DNA of 45,276 nucleotides from a virus: IMG/VR virus record IMGVR_UViG_3300006162_000002, positions 1-45,276 of that record; one strand, written 5' to 3'. Positions 32,620-39,118 of this stretch are shown piece by piece. Both the position numbers and the translations under genes were made by a program. Positions within the stretch are counted from its first letter, which is position 1. The number at the start of each line of letters is the position of its first letter. Under the pieces are notes generated by a model, which worked only from the letters and a program-made list of their open reading frames with translations, did not search any database and was not told the DNA's origin.

Positions 32620-33277
32620 TGACTTTCCCCTCCACGTGTCGGTCGTTCGGAGCTACCTCGTAAGGAGGATCCGATTCGGGGACGTTGGGTTTTATGTGGT
32701 GATCCGGGTTCCCCTCGTCTCGAGGCTCGGCCCTCACGCTCCAAGTCCCGTTCGGGTTATGCTCGACGTAGGCCATCCCTCCGAGATCCATGAGGGTCGC
32801 CTCGGTCGGGCAATTCACGCCGAGAGCCTTACAGTTCTCGGCCCGTTGATCAGCTTGGCCGACTCCCCACCAAAGGCCGAAGGGGATACACACCATCGCG
32901 GCGATGAGAGCGGTCGCGATAATGGCCGTTTTGACCGGCTCCATGCCCAAAGGATGAGCCTTTTTGATGGGAAGGAGGGAAAACACGCACCATCCCTCCG
33001 CTATGCCGTATTTCGGGCCCTTGAGCACGGTTCCTACTTGGAACTTGATGGGCTCGGTGTCGTCGTCGTAGACCGTCGCGCATCCGTTGGCGCGATCGGA
33101 CATGGTGAAGGCCGGGAGGACGCTGACGAGCTCGACCGTGTCACCTTCCCGGTAGTCTCGGTCGTTGACCCTCGCCTCGAAAAGCTTTTGTCCGGAGGCG
33201 ACTTTGTCAAAGTGGGTGTCGAGAGTTTTGAGGGTGTGATGTTTAGGTTGCATGGGAGTGGTTTCACTGAGTTTCAT
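32609..33277 (-). CDS. DUF3850 domain fused to membrane-anchored domain (222 aa)
   Basis: Residues 13-105 match DUF3850, an ASCH/PUA-like RNA-binding-type fold: HTLKTLDTHFDKVASGQKLF, ARVNDRDYREGDTVELVSV, GIAEGWCVFSL. A transmembrane helix follows at 115-140 (KTAIIATALIAAMVCIPFGL), then about 80 polar residues with two Cys. An internal ATG at 32944 starts the membrane part but has no ribosome-binding site, so a true fusion is favoured. Start MKLSETTPMQ at 33277; a later ATG (residue 9) is possible. Confidence 0.7.
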   Translation of the reverse strand: MKLSETTPMQPKHHTLKTLDTHFDKVASGQKLFEARVNDRDYREGDTVELVSVLPAFTMSDRANGCATVYDDDTEPIKFQVGTVLKGPKYGIAEGWCVFSLLPIKKAHPLGMEPVKTAIIATALIAAMVCIPFGLWWGVGQADQRAENCKALGVNCPTEATLMDLGGMAYVEHNPNGTWSVRAEPRDEGNPDHHIKPNVPESDPPYEVAPNDRHVEGKVSGV

Positions 33278-33280
33278 GGT

Positions 33281-33493
33281 TTAGTCCTTTGATCTTCGGT
33301 AAGCGCTAAACATGAGGTTAATCAATGTGTTAGCCGCATAGAAAATAAGGAACGGAGGATGAGCGATGTTGCTTGGAGCGTTAGGAAAGAACCAAGGAAC
33401 GACGACTCCCCACAGTCCCCACATGGCGAGCGATACTAAAAGGCTGATTATTAAAATAACCGCGATCAATACCACGCATCCAAGAGGTTTCAT
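33281..33493 (-). CDS. Two-helix membrane protein, possible holin (70 aa)
   Basis: MKPLGCVVLIAVILIISLLV starts the first transmembrane helix (about 5-32); a second lies near 45-62 (PFLIFYAANTLINLMFS), and the C-terminus is basic (YRRSKD). ATGA overlap with the upstream gene and GAGG before the start. Size, two helices and charged end suit a class II holin, but the lysozyme is 31 kb away and a membrane anti-defence role is equally possible. Confidence 0.6.
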   Translation of the reverse strand: MKPLGCVVLIAVILIISLLVSLAMWGLWGVVVPWFFPNAPSNIAHPPFLIFYAANTLINLMFSAYRRSKD

Positions 33494-33705
33494 CGGATGA
33501 CCTCGGTTTCGGGATCCGATTGGTTCGCGCACTTCTCGGCCCATAGGCCGCAAAGTTCAAGGTTGGTCAAGGCGAGAGAACGGGCCCGGCTTTCGGGAAG
33601 TTCGTCGCATATTGTCTTATAGGCTGACGCGAGAGACGTCTTGATTCTCGCGTCAGCGGCCCGAGCCTTCGGGCCCGGGATTGTCAGGTCGAACGGTGTG
33701 TCCAT
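33490..33705 (-). CDS. Acb2/Tad1-hairpin-like protein, candidate cyclic-nucleotide sponge (71 aa)
   Basis: MDTPFDLTIPGPKARAADAR is followed by two helices joined by a short turn. The core DELPESRARSLALTNLELCG then LWAEKCANQ matches the LP-x-SRE-x-SLALT-x-LEEA-x-x-WA pattern of the Acb2/Tad1 hairpin family. Characterised members bind the cyclic nucleotides made by CBASS or Thoeris defences and so protect the phage. Small size is typical. Family match is by motif; sequestration activity is inference. No strong ribosome-binding site is seen. Confidence 0.6.
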   Translation of the reverse strand: MDTPFDLTIPGPKARAADARIKTSLASAYKTICDELPESRARSLALTNLELCGLWAEKCANQSDPETEVIR

Positions 33706-33787
33706 AGTGTTTGTATCGGTCGAGAAAATCGGAGGTAGGTAAGTCGAAAATGTGGCCGCCGGATCGTCCGGCTATCTGGTAGTGAAC

Positions 33788-33837
33788 CAACCCTCATGGA
33801 GGCCTCATGGACGACCACGAGGCCTCCATGAGGGTTG
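33788..33837. repeat. Long inverted repeat between the helicase and Acb2-like genes
   Basis: A perfect 19-bp stem (33788-33806 with 33819-33837) around a 12-base loop; each arm contains CCTCATGGAGGCCTC. No T-tract follows on either strand. Position suggests mRNA 3'-end or processing structure for the helicase transcript, or an operator for the following genes. The rest of 33706-33862 has a smaller GCCGGA/TCCGGC hairpin and no clear promoter. Confidence 0.75.
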
Positions 33838-33862
33838 ATCCATGAGGATCCGGGCTCCGGGA

Positions 33863-36571
33863 TCAGTCGAAAAGGCTCCCTACCTCCGCTCCCGCTTTTG
33901 GGGGTGTCACGGCGGGATCGCCTTTGAGGAACGACGGGATCCGGGGATGGACGACGATGTCGGCCGGGTTCAGCTTTCGGCGGAGGTAGAGCCCTTCGAC
34001 GGACTTCACGCGGCTCAAGGCGACATAGAGGAGGCCATGAGCGAAAGCCTTCTTTTCGAGCTCGAGGACGGCCGAATCAAGCGTCTGCCCTTGGCTCTTG
34101 TGGGTCGTGATGGCCCAAGCGAGTTTCAGTGGGGTCTGAGTAAAGGATCCTTTCTCGATCTCGGAGATGTCGTCCTTCTCGACGTTGTACGCATACTCGA
34201 TCTTTTTCCATTGGACGGGGCTGACCTTGACGACGCGGCCGTCGCTCAGTTTCACCGTCGGGACGTCGCCGAGCTCGATGACGGTACCGATCTCGCCGTT
34301 GCTGACGAACGTCTCAGGCTCGCCGCCGGTGTAATTGACCTCGCCCTCAGCGCACCAGTACATCCCGTTCTTGGTGAACATCACGCGGGCTCCGACGCCG
34401 AGCATGAGAGACGCCGGAGCCGGGTACTCGTCCTCTTTCCATTCTCCGTCGACCTGAGCGGCCGACATCCAACGTTCTTTAGACGGAAGGTTGGCGAGCC
34501 TGCTCGAGTTGACGGTGTCCGCTTTCCCGTTCGTCATCGTGATATAGACCGGCTCGACGTCACCGCGCGGGACGGGGAGTCCCGCGCGTTTGTTGAAGTA
34601 TTCGATGCCGCTCGGGTCTCCGACCCTTACGAGGTTGAGCGCCGAGATAAGCTCGGGATCGTTTTGCCTGAACACGTCCTCGAGCTCAAGCACTTCGACT
34701 TGGAGGTCGACGTCCTCCTCGTCAACGGTGAGGCCCGGGAGCCGGTTGTTCGGGTTCGTGAGACATAGAGCGTCGAACCAGAACGGAGACGGGTACCTCT
34801 TCTCAATGTAGTCTCGCTCGCTGACCCCTTCGGAGTTTGGTTTGTCGGTCACTACGGGCTCTAATTGCCACATGTCCCCGACCACGAGGACGACCTTCCC
34901 GCCGAACGGTTTCCGGTTCCCCATGGTTTTCCGCATCTTGACCTCGAGCGCGTCGAGGAGGTCGGCGCGAACCATCGAGATCTCATCGATGATCACGACG
35001 TCGGCCCTCCGGAGCACTTCCGCTTTCGGCCGGTCGAGGCTCCCTTGTTTTCGCGTCTGAGGCCCTCCTCGGAACCCAAAGAACCGGTGAACCGTCATCC
35101 CGCCGACATTGACCGCGGCGAGGCCGGTAGGAGCCAATACGACCGACCTGAACTTGTCGCGGATCTCGCGCGTCACGGTCGACTTTCCAGTCCCGGCCTT
35201 CCCGGTGAGAAAGAAGATCCCGCCCTCTCCCGCGCGGATCGCTTTCTTGACCCGCTCGATCGCGGATTTTTGTCCTGGTGAAAAGGTGATCACTTTGTCC
35301 TCCTGTATCGTCCCGGCCTCGGGAGCCTCCTCGATGACCGGTACGCTTTTCGGTTTGAACTCAGGTTTGTCGACCGAGAGCACGGCCCGCGTGTCGCACT
35401 CGCACTCGATCTCCCCGCGCGTAGGCTCGAACGGGTCGGGATACTTGCCTGTCCCTTGGCACTTGGGACAAACCTTAAAGAAACGCTCGCCCTTGCAAGC
35501 GTAACAGACGCCTCCCGTCGATCTCTCTCCGGATCCTTCACATGCGACGCACGGGATCCACTTGGACGGATCTCCTTCGGCTACCGGTTCGACCTCGAGC
35601 CGCGGTTGAACCTTGGCCCTCTCCCGGTCGACGCTCGGCGACGTCAGGAGTTTGTGGATCACCGAGAGGTCGGTCGACGTCGCTTTCTCAAACCAATCGA
35701 GGACGATGCAAGCGTGAGCCTTGCTCAGGTCGCGGAGAGAATTCGGAATCGAATCGATCTCGAATTCTCCTAGTTCCGGATCCCGGAGGATGACGTAGCT
35801 CGCCTCGTGCCTCGCTTTGTCCTTAAATCCCGCGTTAGAGAGAGCCGTGTTCAAGGCCTTCAACTGACCGGCGGTCTCGCATCCTGGATCTCCCTCTTCG
35901 GTCATCGGAAGTTTTAACCATCCTGAGTCCGGAAGGTCGACCTCGACGTTGATTACCGTCACCGTCCTCGAGGGAATCTTGACCTCGTCGTCCCCTAACA
36001 CCTGCTCGGCGCCAATAGGTTCGGATGCAAGCATGGCGCCGGGAGCCGAGATGAACCCCGAAGCGATCACGGCTCCGGACTCTTTCATCTCAAACGTCAC
36101 TGAGCCGTCCTTGTGAACCAAGTCCGACCAACCAGACTCGTCATGCTCCTCGTTTTCGCCGACGAGCTCGGACGGGTCGACTTTCACGGACGACACAAAG
36201 AAGTCGGAGACTTCTTTCGCTATCTCTTTGGCCGTCTCGATGTTCACGTTCCCGGACTCGTCAACGATCACGATTTTTTTCTCGTGTCCTGTCCAGTCAG
36301 CGGGAGTATCGGGAGAAACGGGAGGCGCGGGTTCGAAAGCGGACTCGTCGGGCTCGGCCGGGACGTTCTCGTACCTCACAGCGGCCATCTGGTTCCGGAT
36401 CCTCTCGCGGAGTTTGAAACCGACCACGTCGGCGACTCCCATCATCCGGTCGATGTCCTCTTCGGTCGCGTCCGTCGGGACGTGGCTGACCGTCGCGCAA
36501 AGCTCGACCCATTGGTAATTCCCGGTCGCGATCCGTTCCTCGACCCGGAAGGAGATCGAACCCTCTCTCAC
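33863..36571 (-). CDS. Zinc-finger / PIF1-like SF1 helicase fusion (902 aa)
   Basis: GTG start in a GTGA overlap. Residues 1-330 have no recognised fold. About 340-395 carries DnaJ-type CxxCxGxG repeats (CVACEGSGE, CYACKGER, CPKCQGTGKY). From about 435 comes a PIF1/RecD2-like helicase: Walker A GKAGTGKST, ALAPTGLAAVNVGG-type motif Ia, Walker B VVIIDEISMV, VVGDMWQLEPV, and the late motif WAITTHKSQGQTLDS with YVALSRVKS. All motor motifs appear intact. Likely 5'-3' DNA helicase for replication or recombination. Confidence 0.85.
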   Translation of the reverse strand: MREGSISFRVEERIATGNYQWVELCATVSHVPTDATEEDIDRMMGVADVVGFKLRERIRNQMAAVRYENVPAEPDESAFEPAPPVSPDTPADWTGHEKKIVIVDESGNVNIETAKEIAKEVSDFFVSSVKVDPSELVGENEEHDESGWSDLVHKDGSVTFEMKESGAVIASGFISAPGAMLASEPIGAEQVLGDDEVKIPSRTVTVINVEVDLPDSGWLKLPMTEEGDPGCETAGQLKALNTALSNAGFKDKARHEASYVILRDPELGEFEIDSIPNSLRDLSKAHACIVLDWFEKATSTDLSVIHKLLTSPSVDRERAKVQPRLEVEPVAEGDPSKWIPCVACEGSGERSTGGVCYACKGERFFKVCPKCQGTGKYPDPFEPTRGEIECECDTRAVLSVDKPEFKPKSVPVIEEAPEAGTIQEDKVITFSPGQKSAIERVKKAIRAGEGGIFFLTGKAGTGKSTVTREIRDKFRSVVLAPTGLAAVNVGGMTVHRFFGFRGGPQTRKQGSLDRPKAEVLRRADVVIIDEISMVRADLLDALEVKMRKTMGNRKPFGGKVVLVVGDMWQLEPVVTDKPNSEGVSERDYIEKRYPSPFWFDALCLTNPNNRLPGLTVDEEDVDLQVEVLELEDVFRQNDPELISALNLVRVGDPSGIEYFNKRAGLPVPRGDVEPVYITMTNGKADTVNSSRLANLPSKERWMSAAQVDGEWKEDEYPAPASLMLGVGARVMFTKNGMYWCAEGEVNYTGGEPETFVSNGEIGTVIELGDVPTVKLSDGRVVKVSPVQWKKIEYAYNVEKDDISEIEKGSFTQTPLKLAWAITTHKSQGQTLDSAVLELEKKAFAHGLLYVALSRVKSVEGLYLRRKLNPADIVVHPRIPSFLKGDPAVTPPKAGAEVGSLFD

Positions 36572-37089
36572 TGTTTGACCGCCTGGCTGACCCGAACCTC
36601 TTCGGCCATCTTATAGACCGTTTTCATGAGTTTGCAGAGGATGAGCTCCTCTTGCATCTGCTCGACCATCATCGCCATCTTCAAAGCTTGAGGCGAAAAC
36701 GCGGGGAAAAGGTCGGACATGTCCTTTTCGGTCGCGATCTTCGGGATCCCCTCGAGGACTTGGTTGAACGCGCGGCCTAACGTAGGAGCGACCCCGCGCA
36801 TCTCTTCCGGAGTGGCTCCGGCCATTTTCGCAGACCAGTCGTAGAGGCTCTTTCCGACGTAAACCGCTTGGACGACGAGGTCGAGCGCGGGCTCGGTGAG
36901 ACAAACCCCGTTGGATTTCGATTCGATGACCGCGACACGCGCGGCCTTGAGCCTGTCGGTGAACCGCTCCCGGAACGGGTTCAGGCGGATCGGGAAGTCT
37001 GGTTCAGGCCTCGAGCTCGTGATACGGATCGCGAGCTCGAGGTCGTGTCGGTCAATGTCGGCGAAAAGAAAGCACGGTTTATAGTCCAT
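36568..37089 (-). CDS. Unknown protein (173 aa), first gene of the leftward operon
   Basis: MDYKPCFLFADIDRHDLELA, about 13 bases downstream of the predicted transcription start with GAGG upstream. Mostly helical with Met-rich segments (QALKMAMMVEQMQEELILCK). Directly precedes and overlaps the helicase gene, suggesting a helicase partner or loader. No family recognised. Confidence 0.65.
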   Translation of the reverse strand: MDYKPCFLFADIDRHDLELAIRITSSRPEPDFPIRLNPFRERFTDRLKAARVAVIESKSNGVCLTEPALDLVVQAVYVGKSLYDWSAKMAGATPEEMRGVAPTLGRAFNQVLEGIPKIATEKDMSDLFPAFSPQALKMAMMVEQMQEELILCKLMKTVYKMAEEVRVSQAVKQ

Positions 37090-37106
37090 GGAGTGTCCTC
37101 GCCGGG

Positions 37107-37175
37107 ATTATTTAGCCTCAGACCAAGAAATGTCAATCCCTACCCTTGACATTTATTGGTCTGAGGCTAAATAAT
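37107..37175. promoter_or_regulatory. Mirror-image divergent promoters within one palindromic operator
   Basis: Arms of 30 bases (37107-37136 and 37146-37175) are reverse complements with one mismatch around a 9-base centre. Each arm holds a full promoter. Plus: TTGACA 37146-37151, 16-bp spacer, TAAATA 37168-37173. Minus: TTGACA 37136-37131, 16-bp spacer, TAAATA 37114-37109. The identical spacers TTGGTCTGAGGC suggest one regulator controls both directions equally. Confidence 0.85.
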
Positions 37176-37187
37176 GTCTCCAACCCG

Positions 37188-37361
37188 ATGCCGCGACCTA
37201 CTAAGCTTTCCAGGGAGAGAGAGAACCTCTTGATCCTTCGCGTGAAAACCTCGCGCGAGCCACTCGAGGACATTTGCGCCGAGTTTGGCGTGAGCGTGGA
37301 AACCTACCGTAACATCGTCAAGCGACGGGGAAACCAAAACGAGAAACGAAACGAGAACTAA
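37188..37361 (+). CDS. Small HTH regulator (57 aa)
   Basis: MPRPTKLSRERENLLILRVK then PLEDICAEFGVSVETYRNIV, a clear helix-turn-helix with a basic tail KRRGNQNEKRNEN. The ATG is about 8 bases after the predicted transcription start, with no ribosome-binding site, so translation may be leaderless-like. First gene right of the palindromic promoter pair; probable autoregulator of that operator. Confidence 0.7.
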   Translation: MPRPTKLSRERENLLILRVKTSREPLEDICAEFGVSVETYRNIVKRRGNQNEKRNEN

Positions 37362-37362
37362 G

Positions 37363-38211
37363 ATGAGTAACGAAACCATCAACCAAGACGAAACGATCCT
37401 AGGCGACGACGAGGTCAAAGTCCAGCGTCCCTTTAATCCGACATGGCGGTTCGACAAAGGTCAGATCGCGACCGGATCCGAAAAGAAGGGAGACCTCCGA
37501 GTCCGGCCAAGGATCGTCGGACGGCTCAAGAAGATCACGATCCGGACGTACCAACCCGACGACGCCTCAGAGAAGGCCTATCAACACTTGTCGGCCGACA
37601 TCCTCACCAAAGACGGCCTGATCACCGTCGAGGCTTGGCTTTCCGACATGGACGGGAAATTCGACTCCCCGAGCGGGACGACGATCTCCTTCGCGTGGGG
37701 ACTGCTTCAACTCAAGGAAGACGAACAATGCGTGATCGAGGCGAGCCAATCCAAAGAGGCTAACAAGTGGGGCAAGTACCCGACCTGGGTCAACTTTTTC
37801 CACGTCGACTCGCAGGGTAACGGGGTTCCCGTGGCCAAACGCGAGAAGTCGGAGAAGTCGATCGAGGAACTTTGGGACGATATGAAACCTAAGCTCAAGG
37901 CTCATCCTTGTTGGGTCGAGCCTCCCGCGGCTAACATGACCGTCAAGGCCGACACCCATCTCGCCAACTTGATCAAGTTGGCCGAGAGCAAGAATTGGCC
38001 GACGCCTCAAGACATGCCCGCCGAGTGGATCAAGATCGCTCAGACGGCCTATGCGAGCGAGCTCTTAGGCAAGACCTTGGCCGGGCTCCGCGACGTCGGC
38101 GACGATTATTGGGGCGGGATCATCCTCGCGCTCAAGGACAAACCGGCGGAGAGCGTCCCCAAGCTCTTGCAAAAGACGAGCGCTCCCGCGTCCGTCCCAG
38201 TGATAGACTAA
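37363..38211 (+). CDS. Probable single-stranded DNA-binding protein (282 aa)
   Basis: MSNETINQDETILGDDEVKV; the first 170 residues are beta-rich with aromatic and basic positions (RVRPRIVGRLKKITIRTYQP, LITVEAWLSDMDGKF) like an OB-type domain. A helical C-terminal part follows. It lies between the regulator and replication genes, is followed by a strong terminator and is likely highly expressed. Alternative: an unrelated early protein. No SSB acidic tip is seen at the end (SVPVID). Confidence 0.5.
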   Translation: MSNETINQDETILGDDEVKVQRPFNPTWRFDKGQIATGSEKKGDLRVRPRIVGRLKKITIRTYQPDDASEKAYQHLSADILTKDGLITVEAWLSDMDGKFDSPSGTTISFAWGLLQLKEDEQCVIEASQSKEANKWGKYPTWVNFFHVDSQGNGVPVAKREKSEKSIEELWDDMKPKLKAHPCWVEPPAANMTVKADTHLANLIKLAESKNWPTPQDMPAEWIKIAQTAYASELLGKTLAGLRDVGDDYWGGIILALKDKPAESVPKLLQKTSAPASVPVID

Positions 38212-38235
38212 GCGCCCTCATCGGGCAAAGACCAC

Positions 38236-38267
38236 GGCCCGGAAGCGATCGCTTTCGGGCCTTTTTA
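38236..38267 (+). terminator. Rho-independent terminator
   Basis: GGCCCGGAAGCG/CGCTTTCGGGCC stem with a 2-base tip, followed by TTTTTAT. It ends the HTH and SSB-like transcript, so genes from 38280 depend on read-through or another promoter. Confidence 0.9.
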
Positions 38268-38279
38268 TCTCAGGACACC

Positions 38280-38834
38280 ATGAATCAAGGACAGACTCCC
38301 TACGAATACTATGAGGCGCGAGGTTGGAAAGACGACGACGGCCTCCTCATCCCTCCCATCTTCCGCCATAAACCTGACCAGTGGCAAAGACAAACCTATG
38401 ATTGGAGGTCAGCCAGGACGGCCGAGCACGTCGCGGAAAACCTAGCCGCCGAGCTCAAGGCCATCAAGAAGGCCGTGCGGCCTCCACGGAGCCAAGGAAA
38501 GGCCTTCACGACCAAAGCGGCTAAGGCTTGGGTTCGCTCGAAAGGTTGGATCATCATCACGTCCGAGCGGCACTCGGTCACGTTCGTCAAGGGAAAGGTC
38601 GTCTCGAGGCGGGCCGACACGGAGTTGGCCTCGGATCTCGTTTGCATGGATCCTCAAAACCCGGGGCCGGTCTTTGTCCAAGCGGGAGGACTTTCTCAAC
38701 GCAAGCGCCATAGGGAAGCGTTCGAAGCGGAGGGAGGCGAAAGAGTATGTAGGGGCCTCGCGGGACGGTTTGTCTACATCGAGTTCGTCAGGGATCAAGC
38801 GGAGCCGGTTCTCGAGGAGTGGTGGGTGAAGTGA
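38280..38834 (+). CDS. Unknown protein, possible small nuclease (184 aa)
   Basis: MNQGQTPYEYYEARGWKDDD with AGGA upstream, just after the terminator. The middle, ASDLVCMDPQNPGPVFVQAG then SQRKRHREAF, has the D-x(n)-hydrophobic-Q pattern of restriction-endonuclease-fold phage resolvases. The glutamate usually between these positions is not obvious, so this is tentative. Basic helical N-terminal half. Followed by a zinc-ribbon gene in GTGA overlap. Confidence 0.5.
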   Translation: MNQGQTPYEYYEARGWKDDDGLLIPPIFRHKPDQWQRQTYDWRSARTAEHVAENLAAELKAIKKAVRPPRSQGKAFTTKAAKAWVRSKGWIIITSERHSVTFVKGKVVSRRADTELASDLVCMDPQNPGPVFVQAGGLSQRKRHREAFEAEGGERVCRGLAGRFVYIEFVRDQAEPVLEEWWVK

Positions 38835-39118
38835 CCGGACTGGATGAAGGCCTCGAGGCCGCTTGTTCGGATCCGGAATGTGCGTACCGGTTCATCATTT
38901 ACGCTCACCCGGGATATTTCAACTCCGTGACCTGCTCCCTTTGTGGCAAACCGGCCTATGTGAAAACTCGAGGGTTTGACGTCTCACGCACTGTTTTCAT
39001 CGACGTCGTCCCTGAACCTCCTCGAGGTTACAGGATCCCCGGTTACATCGCTCAAATGCACTTGTCCCGCGGGGTCGTCGTTGCTCCTTGGACACCGAGG
39101 TTTACAATCGATGCCTAA
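38831..39118 (+). CDS. Zinc-ribbon protein (95 aa)
   Basis: GTG at 38831 overlaps the previous stop; GTGs at 38819 and 38822 are alternatives. CSDPECAYRF and CSLCGKPAYV form a four-cysteine zinc ribbon near residues 11-40. The remaining residues are beta-rich. It overlaps the primase-helicase start by 8 bases and might supply the zinc-binding module that primases often carry as a fused domain. Confidence 0.65.
   Translation: MTGLDEGLEAACSDPECAYRFIIYAHPGYFNSVTCSLCGKPAYVKTRGFDVSRTVFIDVVPEPPRGYRIPGYIAQMHLSRGVVVAPWTPRFTIDA

Noticed and set aside
33842-34768. Open plus-strand frame opposite the helicase
   Set aside because: It mirrors codon composition of the helicase gene, which has a full set of helicase motifs; no independent start signal.
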